A stretch of DNA of 19,294 bases from JBHIBC01 sp046758905 (GTDB lineage Bacteria; Acidobacteriota; Polarisedimenticolia; Gp22-AA2). The notes under the pieces were generated by a model. It saw only the letters and a list, made by a program, of their open reading frames with translations, was not told where the DNA came from and did no database searches. The DNA is taken from contig JBHIBC010000052.1 of the NCBI GenBank assembly GCA_046758905.1, positions 1 through 19,294 of the forward strand, given 5' to 3'. The position numbers and the translations under genes were made by a program. Positions 1 to 7,962 of the stretch are shown piece by piece (position 1 is the first letter of the stretch; the number at the start of each line of letters is the position of its first letter).

Positions 1-363
1 GGCCGCCGGCACGACGGGGTGGACATCGACGGCCGGCGGGGCGACACGATCGTCGCGGCAGCGGCCGGGAGAGTCGCGGAGGCCGGAACCGGCAGGGGGT
101 ACGGAAAGATGGTCCTCATCGAGCACGGCGGCGGGCTGACGACCCTGTACGCCCACGCCAGCAAGCTCCTGGTCCGCGTGGGCGAGAGGGTCCGCGCCGG
201 CGAACCGGTCGCCCGGGTCGGCCGCAGCGGCAACGCCCGCGGCACCCACCTTCACTTCGAGGTGCGCCGGCACGGGCGCCCGATCGATCCCCTGCCCCTG
301 CTGCGCTCCGGGGCCCCGCGCCCCCGGACCAGGGGCGAGGCTACGTCGCGAGCGGGAGGATAG
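1..363 (+). CDS. M23 (LytM-type) metallopeptidase, C-terminal fragment
   Basis: This is the 3' end of a peptidoglycan endopeptidase gene; its start lies outside the window. The frame is open from base 1 and begins GRRHDGVDI, which holds the HxxxD zinc-ligand motif (His encoded at 10-12, Asp at 22-24). It continues with the family's A..G.V strand, a YAHASKL segment matching the YAHL motif, and HLHFEVR, which supplies the HxH zinc and catalytic histidines. The final 25 or so residues are a loose Arg/Pro-rich tail. Such enzymes cut peptide cross-links in the periplasm, or act as degenerate LytM activators; here the visible zinc ligands are all present, so the domain is probably active. The last 23 bases overlap the end of the convergent HAD gene. 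The family is clear, but substrate and N-terminal domains cannot be seen. Confidence 0.88.
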   Translation, partial: GRRHDGVDIDGRRGDTIVAAAAGRVAEAGTGRGYGKMVLIEHGGGLTTLYAHASKLLVRVGERVRAGEPVARVGRSGNARGTHLHFEVRRHGRPIDPLPLLRSGAPRPRTRGEATSRAGG

Positions 364-1042
364 CCCGTACGGCGCGTCCCGTGTCGGAGAGATCCTCAAG
401 GACCGCGTCGGGACCGAGGCGGCGGAGCGCCTCGACAGGGGTCCAGCCGGTCCCGACCGCGACGGTGCGCGCGCCGACAGTGCGGGCGCACATCACGTCG
501 TGCTCGCTGTCGCCCACCAGGATCAAGTGTCCCGGGGGGAGGTCCGCTCCCAGGCGACGGCGGGCCCGCGCCAGAGCCAGGGCGGGCAGGCGGTAGCGGT
601 CGGGGTCGTCGCTCCCGAAGCAGCTCAGCGAGAAATCGAAGAATCCGGTCAACCCGAAATGATCGACCTTGGCCCGCGCCCCGGGCTCGACGTTTCCGGT
701 GAGCAGGCCCAGCCGGAGGTCCGCGCGCCCCCCGAGGGAGGCGAGCAGCTCCCGCACCCCGGGCAGCAGGCGCGCGTCGCGCAGGCACTCCCTCTCCCCG
801 GTGATGAGCCGGACGTAGTTGCGGATGGTCTCCGGGATCGCCGATTCCAGAAGCGGACCGCGCAGCCCTTCGCAGAGCAGGATGTCCCGCGCGATCTGCG
901 GGTCGGTCTTGCCCGAGAACGAGTACCCGTCGGGATCGACCGGTCGGCCGGCGGCACGCGACAGCGCCGACGCGAAGGCATGCCTCGCCGCCCGGCCCAT
1001 GATGAGCAGCGTCCCGTCGATGTCGAACAGCACCACCCGCAT
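341..1042 (-). CDS. HAD-superfamily hydrolase (phosphoglycolate phosphatase-like)
   Basis: A cytoplasmic phosphatase of the haloacid dehalogenase fold, 233 residues from the chosen ATG. All four motifs are visible: motif I FDIDGT with nucleophile Asp7 and acid Asp9, motif II LLTGN with Thr115, motif III Lys125 (ARAKVDHFGL), and motif IV GDSEHD with Asp178 and Asp182. A helical cap of about 90 residues sits between motifs I and II, as in Gph/PGP-like subfamily I enzymes, so a small phosphomonoester such as 2-phosphoglycolate is a reasonable substrate guess but not proven. The frame is open to an ATG at 1123, but that would add 27 unstructured residues with no ribosome site. The ATG at 1042 puts motif I at the N-terminus, and a GGGAGG lies about 14 nt upstream. 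It follows the propeller gene on the same strand and may be cotranscribed with it. Confidence 0.88.
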   Translation of the reverse strand: MRVVLFDIDGTLLIMGRAARHAFASALSRAAGRPVDPDGYSFSGKTDPQIARDILLCEGLRGPLLESAIPETIRNYVRLITGERECLRDARLLPGVRELLASLGGRADLRLGLLTGNVEPGARAKVDHFGLTGFFDFSLSCFGSDDPDRYRLPALALARARRRLGADLPPGHLILVGDSEHDVMCARTVGARTVAVGTGWTPVEALRRLGPDAVLEDLSDTGRAVRAILPLAT

Positions 1043-1207
1043 GCCGGGCCCCGCATCCTCCCGCGCCGCGATCCCCCTCCCTGGGGCGGCGGCGTCCGGA
1101 TTGTGGGCGATGTCCGCGCGCATTGCAAGCGACCAACGCGCCGACGGCGCCCGCGCCGGCCGGGACCGGAGCGGCCGGTGGGGGCCGGACTCCTCCCGGG
1201 GCGCGGA

Positions 1208-2932
1208 CTACCTGAGGATGAAGGCCGCGGCGTGCCGGAGCCCGTCGGGCGTCTCCACCCGCAGCGTGTAGGTGCCGGGCTCCAGGTGCCGAGTGCTCAG
1301 GGCCAGGAACCACTGATCGCCCGCGGACCGGAAGGAGAGCCCCCCCACACCACTTGCGCCGACCGCGAGGTCGACCCCGTCGAGGTCGACCGGCACGCCA
1401 TCTCTCTCCAGCCCGACGATCCGTGGGGCCGACACCTCCGCGTCGGTGAGCGCCTCGTCGCCACAGGCGAGCCGGAGCCGCAGCGCGAGCACGCTTCCCC
1501 GGCGGGCCGCCCGCCCCGGCAGCGGGACCGGCTGGTCCTCCGGCACCAGCCCGAGCAGGGCGGGCCGAAGGCCTTCGGCGCGCACGGCGACCGTGATCGA
1601 CACCGTGTCCGGCGCCGACACGTCCTGCGCGTCGTCCACCACCAGGCTGATCGACGACCCGCCGAGCGGCAGCGTGACCGTCGGATCCACGCCGGTCTGG
1701 GTGCCGCTCCCCTCTGGGAACGGGCCCGTCCAGGTGAAGGTGATGATGTCCTGGTCCTCGTCGAACGACCCCGAGCCGTCCAGCCCCACCGCGGTCCCGG
1801 ACGGACGCGCGCACTCGACGACACGGTCCGGGCCGGCGTCGGCGACCGGCGCCCGGTTGTCCCCGACGATGAACTCGTACAGGCCGATGTCCGGGTTCCC
1901 GTTCTCGTCGGTCCCGTACACGGCCCGGCGCCGGTCGATATCGTTCGCGGATTCGTTGAACTCCGTGATGACGGCGCCGAACGGGAAGGTGTTCGGGATG
2001 TTGTACAGTTTGACGTCGAGGTTGGGAAACGGCGTGTTCGACTCCTTGTCGGCTGAGATCCAGGGCCCGCTGACGTGCGCGTTCCACTGCCCGAGCCCGA
2101 GAACGATCCGCATCTGCTCCCCCGTCTCGAGGAAGTGCACGAATACGTCCAGATCGGCCTGGGGATTGTCCGCATCCGGCGGGTCGCCGTCGTAGACCAC
2201 GATGTCTCGGGAGATCGCCGGACGGCGGAAACAGGCCGCGCCGGAACTGATCTGCGCAGTGGCCCCCGTGTCGAAATCGGTCAGCAGCACGTGGCACTCG
2301 CCGTCCGCTCCGGCCCGCGTGTAGACGACCCGCCGGCCGTCGACCGCCGGCTCCGACTCCGCCGCGTCGGCTGTGGCGGTGAGCCTCCTGGTGACCCCGG
2401 CGGCGAGATCCCTCCCGTAGATCTCAGCGTTGCCGTCCCGGGAGTCCTCCCAGACCACCAGCGAGCCGCTGATCGCCGGGTTCGTCTGCGCCGACACCGG
2501 ATCGACCGCCACGGGCACGATCCCCCCCCCGATGGCGACCGCGAAGATGTCGCCGCCGCCGCTGGAGACGCCGTAGTCGGTATAGACGATGGTGCGGCCG
2601 GAGATATCCGGCTCGCGCTCGTCCTGTGGGGCGCCGGTCAGCCGCACCTCCCGCTCCGCGGCGAGGTCATAGAAGTAGATGTCGGCGTTGCCGTTGCGCA
2701 GATCGGTGTAGACCACGATGTCCCCGGATATCGCCGGCTCGATCTGAGGGGCCGGGTCCGCGGTCAGGATGCGGGACTCGCCGCGGATGTTGACGCGGGC
2801 CTCGGGCCGCGACGCCAGCGGGCCGGGGGCCAGCCCCGCGGCGGCGACCAGCGCCGCCAGGACCGCCGCCGGACGCGGCCGGCCTCCCCTCCGCGGCGGC
2901 CTCGCACGTGTATCTCCCTTGATAGCCGTCAC
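1208..2932 (-). CDS. Secreted TolB-like beta-propeller protein with PKD domain
   Basis: A 574-residue exported protein. The N-terminus has a basic stretch (residues 6-20) and a hydrophobic Ala/Leu core (about 21-40) ending near ASRPEA, a plausible signal peptide. Residues 63-355 contain about six repeats of the type PAISGDIVVYTD..NGNADIYFYDL (for example near 67, 108, 152, 195 and 238), typical of TolB/PD40 propeller blades. Residues 360-450 form a PKD or Ig-like domain (APVADAGPDR, GSGSFDEDQDIITFTW, VVDDA). A last domain of about 120 residues has no name I can give. The start is GTG at 2932, chosen because GGGAGGA lies 5 nt upstream and the signal peptide follows directly; the frame is open further upstream to 3085. 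The likely role is extracytoplasmic binding or scaffolding. No enzyme motif is seen. Confidence 0.86.
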   Translation of the reverse strand: MTAIKGDTRARPPRRGGRPRPAAVLAALVAAAGLAPGPLASRPEARVNIRGESRILTADPAPQIEPAISGDIVVYTDLRNGNADIYFYDLAAEREVRLTGAPQDEREPDISGRTIVYTDYGVSSGGGDIFAVAIGGGIVPVAVDPVSAQTNPAISGSLVVWEDSRDGNAEIYGRDLAAGVTRRLTATADAAESEPAVDGRRVVYTRAGADGECHVLLTDFDTGATAQISSGAACFRRPAISRDIVVYDGDPPDADNPQADLDVFVHFLETGEQMRIVLGLGQWNAHVSGPWISADKESNTPFPNLDVKLYNIPNTFPFGAVITEFNESANDIDRRRAVYGTDENGNPDIGLYEFIVGDNRAPVADAGPDRVVECARPSGTAVGLDGSGSFDEDQDIITFTWTGPFPEGSGTQTGVDPTVTLPLGGSSISLVVDDAQDVSAPDTVSITVAVRAEGLRPALLGLVPEDQPVPLPGRAARRGSVLALRLRLACGDEALTDAEVSAPRIVGLERDGVPVDLDGVDLAVGASGVGGLSFRSAGDQWFLALSTRHLEPGTYTLRVETPDGLRHAAAFILR

Positions 2933-3056
2933 TTCCGTCCTCCCTCGTCGGACCACGGCCGACCTCCCTCGTCTGCTCGCCATCGACGCGGACCACCCGG
3001 TAGGCGACGGGCGCTCCCGCAGCCGCCCGGATGGGGGCGGCAGCGCCGTTCGCACG

Positions 3057-3085
3057 AAAGTACGGCGGTCCCCTTCCGCCGTCAA
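3057..3085 (-). promoter_or_regulatory. Sigma70-like promoter for the propeller/PKD gene
   Basis: On the minus strand TTGACG (3080-3085) and TACTTT (3057-3062) are separated by exactly 17 nt. The -35 box matches consensus at 5 of 6 positions and the -10 is weaker. Transcription would start near 3050 and leave an untranslated leader of about 118 nt before the GTG at 2932. Read by eye only. Confidence 0.5.
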
Positions 3086-3129
3086 CGCGATTCACGGGCT
3101 CGGTCGCGCCGGATGGGCCGTGTCGCCTA

Positions 3130-3157
3130 TTCAGACACCCACGCGGCGGCCCATAAT
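3130..3157 (+). promoter_or_regulatory. Sigma70-like promoter for the MBL-fold gene
   Basis: TTCAGA (3130-3135) and CATAAT (3152-3157) are 16 nt apart. CATAAT matches the -10 consensus at 5 of 6 positions, in a locally less GC-rich patch. The predicted start point near 3164 gives a short leader to either candidate GTG (3181 or 3199). Confidence 0.45.
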
Positions 3158-3180
3158 GGTCGCATGCGCCGGGCCGGGCC

Positions 3181-3933
3181 GTGACCGCTTCGAGAGCCGT
3201 GGAGGTCCTGTTCATCGGGACCGGGGACGCCTTCGGCGCTGCCGGGCGCCGGCAGGCGGGGATCCTGGTGCGCGGTCCCGGCGGGGTGGTCCTCCTCGAC
3301 TGCGGGACCACCACCCTTCAGGGGCTCGCGGCGCTCGGGGTCGGCCGGAACCGGATAGACGCGGTGCTGGTGACCCACTTCCACGCCGACCATTTCGGAG
3401 GCATTCCCCTCTTCCTCCTCGCGGCGCTGCACGAGGATCGGCGCAGACGTCCCCTGACGATCGCGGGGCCGCCGGGCATCGAGCGGCGGGTCCTCGGCGC
3501 GGCCGCGGCGCTGGGACATCCCCTCGAGGCGCGCGCGTGGCCGTTCGGGCTCCGTTTCCAGGAGATCGCGTGCGGCGCCGACCTGCGGGTCGGGCGGTTC
3601 GAGGTCGGCTGCTTCGAGGCGCGCCACCAGCCCGACAGCTGCCCGCGGGGCCTGAGGCTCGCCGCCGGATCGCGCCGTATCGTCTACACCGGAGACACCG
3701 GCTGGTTCGACGCGCTGCCGGAACGCGCCAGAGGAGCCGACCTGTTCATCTGCGAGTGCACCCTGGCCGAGCCGGGGTTCCAGTACCACCTCAGCCTCAA
3801 CGATCTGCTGTCGAGGAGGGAACGGTTCGACTGCGGCCGCATGGTCCTCACCCACCTAGGAGAGGCGATGGCGGGTCGCCGCGGCCGCTGCGACATCGAG
3901 ACGGCCGACGACGGCATGACGATCCGCCTGTGA
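3181..3933 (+). CDS. MBL-fold metallo-hydrolase (RNase Z-like)
   Basis: A cytoplasmic metallo-beta-lactamase-fold protein of 250 residues. The zinc signature THFHADHFGG gives His66, His68, Asp70 and His71. His149 (ARHQPDS), Asp172 (YTGDTG) and His225 (VLTHLG) complete the usual two-metal site. The N-terminal FIGTGDAFG and the lack of an exosite-like insert resemble RNase Z and related phosphodiesterases, but the protein is short for a true tRNA 3' endonuclease (about 300 residues), so a general phosphodiesterase or hydrolase call is safer. The start is GTG at 3181; an in-frame GTG at 3199 would begin right at the first strand (MEVLFIGTG) and is equally possible, since neither has a strong ribosome site. 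The gene converges on the rhodanese gene, with 15 bp between the stops. Confidence 0.85.
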   Translation: MTASRAVEVLFIGTGDAFGAAGRRQAGILVRGPGGVVLLDCGTTTLQGLAALGVGRNRIDAVLVTHFHADHFGGIPLFLLAALHEDRRRRPLTIAGPPGIERRVLGAAAALGHPLEARAWPFGLRFQEIACGADLRVGRFEVGCFEARHQPDSCPRGLRLAAGSRRIVYTGDTGWFDALPERARGADLFICECTLAEPGFQYHLSLNDLLSRRERFDCGRMVLTHLGEAMAGRRGRCDIETADDGMTIRL

Positions 3934-3948
3934 GGTGGCCCGGGATCG

Positions 3949-4818
3949 TCAGCGGCCAGACCTCGCCGGGCGGCGTGCCGCCACCGCCGCCACCATGCCG
4001 CCGTCGTGCTCCCCCTCACGCGCGCGCACGACCTCCAGGGGGGCGACCAGACGAGGCAGCTCGCCGTGCCCGAGCAGAAAGGCTGGGTTCGTCGGCCTTC
4101 CCCGCGCCGCCTGAGCGACAGTGAAGGTCTCGTACAGGAGGAGGCCCCCGGGCGCAAGGGCCCTGCGGATCGCGACGAACAGCGGCCGGTACAGGTACCG
4201 GATCCCGAGGATCAGCTCGTACGCGTCGGCCCCGAGGTCGACCTCCCCGTCCTCCAGATCGAGCACCTCGGCCCGCACGGGAAGTCCCAGCCGCGACGCG
4301 GTCGACCCCAGCCCGCGGATCTTCGCCTCGTCGCGGTCCACGGCCCGGACGTCGAGGCCCCTCGCGGCCAGCAGAAGGGCGTGCCGGCCCGACCCGCACG
4401 CCAGATCGAGGGCCTTCCCGTCGCGCGGCAGCAGATCGGCGCACTCGACCAGCCAGGAGGAGGGACCCGTCTTCGTGAACGGATCTCCGGGGCCGTGGTC
4501 CCGCGGGCCCGCCCAGCATGACATGCCGCCCGCCAGGGTGAGGACGCGCCCCAACCCGGCCCGGGCGAGGAAGCGGGCCGCAGCGGCGCTCCTGACGCCG
4601 TGCTCGCAGCAGACCAGCAGCGCGGCCCCGTCCCGCGGCAACGTGGCGGCCGCCGAGGGGAGCAGGTCGAGGGGGAGAAGGATGGCGCCGGGGATGTGCC
4701 CCAGGGAGGCGAACTCCTCCGGCGTGCGTACATCCAGGACCCGGGCCCTGCCCGAGCGCACCAGATGCTCCGCCTCGACGGGATCGATCTGCGCGTACCG
4801 CGGCGCTCCGGAGGCCAC
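3949..4818 (-). CDS. Rhodanese domain-class I SAM methyltransferase fusion
   Basis: A 289-residue two-domain protein. Residues 8-103 are a single rhodanese domain: the conserved LDVRTPEEFASLGHIPGA, then the active-site loop C71-E-H-G-V-R-S, which fits CxxGxRS, and the closing GG(M)xxW at 97-102. Residues 115-280 are a Rossmann-type methyltransferase: motif I LDLACGSG at 137-144, an acidic Asp161 at the end of strand 2, LILGIRYLYRPL, and LAPGGLLLYETF, in the manner of TehB-like enzymes. The pairing suggests sulfur, selenium or tellurium chemistry in which a persulfide or selenol is made and methylated; that is inference. The start is GTG at 4818, preceded by GGGAGG 3-4 nt away. The open frame continues upstream to 5130, but that part looks non-coding and overlaps the divergent transporter operon. 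Confidence 0.87.
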   Translation of the reverse strand: MASGAPRYAQIDPVEAEHLVRSGRARVLDVRTPEEFASLGHIPGAILLPLDLLPSAAATLPRDGAALLVCCEHGVRSAAAARFLARAGLGRVLTLAGGMSCWAGPRDHGPGDPFTKTGPSSWLVECADLLPRDGKALDLACGSGRHALLLAARGLDVRAVDRDEAKIRGLGSTASRLGLPVRAEVLDLEDGEVDLGADAYELILGIRYLYRPLFVAIRRALAPGGLLLYETFTVAQAARGRPTNPAFLLGHGELPRLVAPLEVVRAREGEHDGGMVAAVAARRPARSGR

Positions 4819-4860
4819 GTCCCTCCCGCAGGGGCGGCGGACCGGCGCCCGCCCCCTTCG

Positions 4861-4866
4861 ATTATA
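4861..4866 (-). promoter_or_regulatory. -10 box for the rhodanese-methyltransferase gene
   Basis: The minus strand reads a perfect TATAAT here, a rare AT-rich hexamer in this sequence. It lies 42 nt upstream of the GTG at 4818. No good -35 box is seen at 16-18 nt, so an activator may be needed. Confidence 0.4.
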
Positions 4867-4899
4867 GTCGTCCGCCCGGCTCCTCGCCGTGCCTGGCGC

Positions 4900-4928
4900 T
4901 TGAGACGCGCCACCCTCTGCGCTAGGAT
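4900..4928 (+). promoter_or_regulatory. Sigma70-like promoter for the small protein and NCS1 transporter
   Basis: TTGAGA (4900-4905) and TAGGAT (4923-4928) are separated by exactly 17 nt, followed by GGAGG at 4945-4949 and the first gene. The predicted start point is near 4935, giving a leader of about 23 nt. It lies back to back with the -10 box of the divergent rhodanese gene. Confidence 0.5.
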
Positions 4929-4957
4929 GGGCGTCCCATCGCTTGGAGGGGGCGCCT

Positions 4958-5164
4958 TTGGAAGTGAGGCAGCGAAAGCCGCGCCAGCGGGCCGGGCCCG
5001 ACGACGTCGCCGGCCGGGTGATCCGACGCGAGCTCGAGCGCCGACTGGCCCTGCTCGACGCTGCCGACGAGTCGGCGTTCGGGCGGTTCACCGCGCTCGA
5101 CTGGATGTTCTGCGTGGTCGCCTTCGTCATCCTGCCCTTGCTGCTGGTGTGGTGGGCCGCGTGA
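4958..5164 (+). CDS. Small single-pass membrane protein upstream of transporter
   Basis: A 68-residue protein from TTG at 4958. The first 45 residues are charged (RQRKPRQR, then RVIRRELERRLALLD, a likely amphipathic helix). The last 20 form one hydrophobic segment (MFCVVAFVILPLLLVWWAA) that should span the membrane with the charged part in the cytoplasm. GGAGG lies 8 nt upstream of the TTG; alternative starts are TTG at 4943 (73 residues, the wider open frame) and GTG at 4964. I recognise no family. The gene sits under its own promoter and ends 25 nt before the NCS1 transporter gene, so an accessory subunit or regulator of that transporter is a reasonable inference, by analogy with small subunits that accompany other symporters. 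Confidence 0.65.
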   Translation: MEVRQRKPRQRAGPDDVAGRVIRRELERRLALLDAADESAFGRFTALDWMFCVVAFVILPLLLVWWAA

Positions 5165-5189
5165 CGGGTCGCGCCGCACGATCCGGGCC

Positions 5190-6635
5190 GTGAGCGAGCC
5201 CGCGCCGGCCGGCGCCTCCGGGGCCGAGCCCGGCTCGATCATCCGCCAGGAGAGCCTCTTCGGGCGGCTGCCGCTGCTCCTGGAAGAGCGGGAGTACGGC
5301 GCCCGGGGCGCCCACGCCACCTGCTTCGCCTACGCGGTCGCCACCTGGTGCTTCATGATCGGCGGCTACGCGGCGGATCTGGTCGGCGCGGCGCGGGGCG
5401 TCGCCTGCCTGGTCGCCGGGAGCGTCCTGGGAACGTTTCTCACGGCGATGTCCCAGTCCCTCGCCTGCCAGCGCTACGGGCTGGAGCAGATCGATTACTG
5501 CAAGACCGCCTTCGGCCAGCGCGGCTCGAAGATCATCCTGCTCTTCTACATCATCAACCAGGTCGGCTGGACGGGGCTGATCCTGGTGATGTTCGGGAAC
5601 GGCATCCGCAACATCCTCAAGGGCATCGGGCTCGAGCCGGGCGGCTGGGTCGTCGGCGCGGGCGTCGCCATAGGGCTCTGCCTGACCTATCTTCTGGTCA
5701 CGCGCGGCGTGCACCTGCTCAACATCTCCAACACGTTCGTCGCCCCGGGCCTCGGGATACTGACGCTGGTCATGCTCCTCCTGCTGCTGCGCGACCACGG
5801 CTGGGCCGAGATCCTGGCGGCCCCACCCCTCGATCCCCTGGACGACCCGTGGCTGAACTACATGATCGTGTTCGAGTGGGGCGTCGCTGCCGGGATCTCC
5901 TGGTGGGCGGGGATCGGCTTCCTCGCCCGCAATACCAGGACGCGCCGCAACGCCGTCTACCCTGAGATCCTCCAGCTCGGCCTGGCGATGTCGCTGGTCT
6001 GTTGCGTGTCGCTGTTCTCGGCCTTGGTGGTCCGCACGGACGACCCCACGGAATGGATGATCCCGATCGGCGGGGTAAGCATGGGGATCCTGGCGCTGGT
6101 CTTCGTCGGGCTCGCCAACGTCAGCTCCTCGGCCGTCGGGGCTTTCACCGTGGGACTCGCGCTGCGGCATCTCCGGTCGCTCAGGACCCGGCCTTGGTGG
6201 CACCTGGTGATCTGGTCGCTGGTCCCCTGCGTGCCGTTCGTCCTCTGGCCCGCCGAGCTCTACTCCAAGGGGGACACGTTTCTCGCTTACAACGGCACCA
6301 TGTACGCGCCGATCTCGGGTATCCTGTTCGCCGATTTCATCCTGCTGCGCCGGCAGCGGCTGGACCTCTGGTCGATCTTCGACGACGGCTCGACTGGCGA
6401 GTACCACTACTCGGGGGGCTTCAACTGGCCGGCCCTCGCCTGCCTGGCGGGCGGCCAGGCGCTGTATTTCTTCCTGTTCGACCCGCTGTCCCTGCGGGCG
6501 CACACTCTTTTCCGCTTCCTCACCGCGTCGCTGCCGGCCTGCGTGGCCCCGGGTCTGGCCTACTGGGCCTGGATGCGCCGGGCGCGCCGGCGCGCGCCCC
6601 GCCCGCCCGGGCGGCTGGATCTTCCCAACATCTGA
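5190..6635 (+). CDS. NCS1-type nucleobase:cation symporter family permease
   Basis: A 481-residue integral membrane protein with about twelve hydrophobic segments (for example about 42-62, 69-88, 114-135, 152-170, 185-200, 225-245, 262-281, 293-312, 335-353, 412-430, 440-460). Family features include the charged N-terminus before segment 1 and, near the end, ISGILFADFILLRRQ (residues 375-389), which matches the ADYxLLRR signature of purine/cytosine permeases, followed by a YSGGFNWPA stretch. Members of the family import cytosine, purines, hydantoins or thiamine precursors with Na+ or H+; the substrate cannot be told here and no catabolic gene is adjacent. The start is GTG at 5190 without a strong ribosome site, so translation may depend on the small gene just upstream. 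Confidence 0.85.
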   Translation: MSEPAPAGASGAEPGSIIRQESLFGRLPLLLEEREYGARGAHATCFAYAVATWCFMIGGYAADLVGAARGVACLVAGSVLGTFLTAMSQSLACQRYGLEQIDYCKTAFGQRGSKIILLFYIINQVGWTGLILVMFGNGIRNILKGIGLEPGGWVVGAGVAIGLCLTYLLVTRGVHLLNISNTFVAPGLGILTLVMLLLLLRDHGWAEILAAPPLDPLDDPWLNYMIVFEWGVAAGISWWAGIGFLARNTRTRRNAVYPEILQLGLAMSLVCCVSLFSALVVRTDDPTEWMIPIGGVSMGILALVFVGLANVSSSAVGAFTVGLALRHLRSLRTRPWWHLVIWSLVPCVPFVLWPAELYSKGDTFLAYNGTMYAPISGILFADFILLRRQRLDLWSIFDDGSTGEYHYSGGFNWPALACLAGGQALYFFLFDPLSLRAHTLFRFLTASLPACVAPGLAYWAWMRRARRRAPRPPGRLDLPNI

Positions 6636-6653
6636 ACCGCGGCCCGGCGGCCT

Positions 6654-7904
6654 TCAGGAGGCGAGGCCCGGACGGCTCTCCTCGGGAGGCCTGATCTTCC
6701 GGAAGGCGCCGTACAGCAACAGATCGTAGGCGACCTTCATGGCGGACCCGAGGAGCAGGGGCGTCATCAGCGAGACGCCTTCCATGAACAGCCCGGCGAA
6801 GGAGGGCGCCACGGCCCAGGCGCCCACGCGGACCAGGTTCGTGACCCCGGCCGCCAGGGTGCGCTCCTCGGGGCGGACCACCGCCATCACGTACGACTGC
6901 CGGGTCGGGACGTCCATCTCCACCAGCCCCTCGCGGAGGAGAAACAGGGCGGCGGCCATCGGGAACGTTGGGGCGAAGGCCACCGCCACCAGCAGCAGGC
7001 TCGAGGGGATGTGCGTGAACACCATGGTGTTGACGAGGCCGAAGCGCCTCGCCAGCCACGCCGCTCCTAGGTGCGACGCCGCGTTGGCGATGCGCGCCCC
7101 GAAGAAGAGCGGCCCCACGATCGCCTCTCCCACGCCGAAGCGCTGATAGAAGAAGAAGGACAGGAGCGCCGTCGTCAGGAGCCCGCCCGCCAGGCTGTCG
7201 AGCGCGAACAGCGAGGAGATCTTCCAGAGCACCCGACGCGTTGCGGGCGAGACGGGCAGCCGTTCGGGGCCGCGCGCCGCCGCGGCCGCGGGCGCTCCGC
7301 CGCCCGTCTCGACCGCGGGCGACAGCCGCAGGTAGAGGACGGCGACGACCAGGTAGAGCGAGGCGTAGGCGGCCACCGTCAGCCGCAGGGAGGCCGCCTC
7401 GGAGGCGCCGCCGAGGGCGCGGATCAGGGCCGGCAGCCCGGCCAGCAGGCCGCCGAGCGAGCCGCCGGCGTCCTGCAGGACGTTGTACCAGGCGAAGGCG
7501 CGGGTGCGCCCGCCTGCGGCGGTGGTCGCCGGGAGGATCGCCTGGTCGAGGATGAGGGAGCCGCCACGGTCCCGCCCCATGCCGTTGATCATCCCGAGGA
7601 AGGCGGTCGCCCCCGCGGCGAGCGGGTGGGAGGAGAGCGCGAACAGCAGCCCGCCGCCCGCCCCCAGGAGCGCCAGGCAGATCAGAGCCCGCCTCCGCCC
7701 GAGGCGATCCGCGGCCAGCGTGACGACGAGCGCGGCGAGCGCCCCGCCCAGAAGCCCGGCGGCGATGACGGAGCCGATCGCGGCGGCGTCGAAACCGAGC
7801 TTCGCCAGATGGATGCCGAGCAGCACCCCGATCATCCCGGTCGCGAGCGAGCGGACGAACGCCCCGGCATAGAGGACCCCTCGGTCGGTCATGAGCCGGA
7901 TCAT
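6654..7904 (-). CDS. MFS transporter
   Basis: A 416-residue major facilitator superfamily protein with twelve predicted helices split by a cytoplasmic loop near residues 195-225 (Ala/Gly/Pro-rich). The loop between helices 2 and 3 reads ADRLGRRRAL (65-74), which is the MFS motif A (DRxGRR). Intact length and motif suggest a working proton-coupled exporter or importer; the Gly-rich helices resemble drug/metabolite efflux members, but no substrate is visible. The start is ATG at 7904, with an in-frame ATG at 7892 as the alternative; neither has a textbook ribosome site. Its end is 18 bp from the convergent NCS1 transporter gene. It is divergent from the ArsM-like gene, and the two promoters overlap, which makes a role in exporting an arsenical conceivable but unproven. 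Confidence 0.88.
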   Translation of the reverse strand: MIRLMTDRGVLYAGAFVRSLATGMIGVLLGIHLAKLGFDAAAIGSVIAAGLLGGALAALVVTLAADRLGRRRALICLALLGAGGGLLFALSSHPLAAGATAFLGMINGMGRDRGGSLILDQAILPATTAAGGRTRAFAWYNVLQDAGGSLGGLLAGLPALIRALGGASEAASLRLTVAAYASLYLVVAVLYLRLSPAVETGGGAPAAAAARGPERLPVSPATRRVLWKISSLFALDSLAGGLLTTALLSFFFYQRFGVGEAIVGPLFFGARIANAASHLGAAWLARRFGLVNTMVFTHIPSSLLLVAVAFAPTFPMAAALFLLREGLVEMDVPTRQSYVMAVVRPEERTLAAGVTNLVRVGAWAVAPSFAGLFMEGVSLMTPLLLGSAMKVAYDLLLYGAFRKIRPPEESRPGLAS

Positions 7905-7933
7905 GCCTCAACTCGACCGGCGCCCCCTCCCGG

Positions 7934-7962
7934 AATAAAAAACCCCGGCATCCGGTTGAGAA
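7934..7962 (-). promoter_or_regulatory. Promoter for the MFS gene, overlapping the divergent one
   Basis: The minus strand has TTCTCA (7957-7962) and TTTATT (7934-7939) with a 17-nt spacer, 4 of 6 consensus positions in each box. The start point would be near 7927, about 23 nt before the ATG. Confidence 0.4.

Noticed and set aside
396..2297. A 633-residue minus-strand ORF across the HAD and propeller genes
   Set aside because: It is an Arg/Gly/Pro-rich out-of-frame shadow produced by the high GC content; the real genes in the other frame have clear domains.
5127..6503. A 458-residue minus-strand ORF opposite the NCS1 gene
   Set aside because: It is the antisense of a membrane-protein gene, rich in Asp/Glu/Arg/Gln as expected from complementing hydrophobic codons.
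7925..7962. An intrinsic terminator on the minus strand (short CCGG hairpin followed by six T)
   Set aside because: The stem is only 4 bp and no minus-strand gene ends there; the T-tract fits better as promoter AT-rich sequence.
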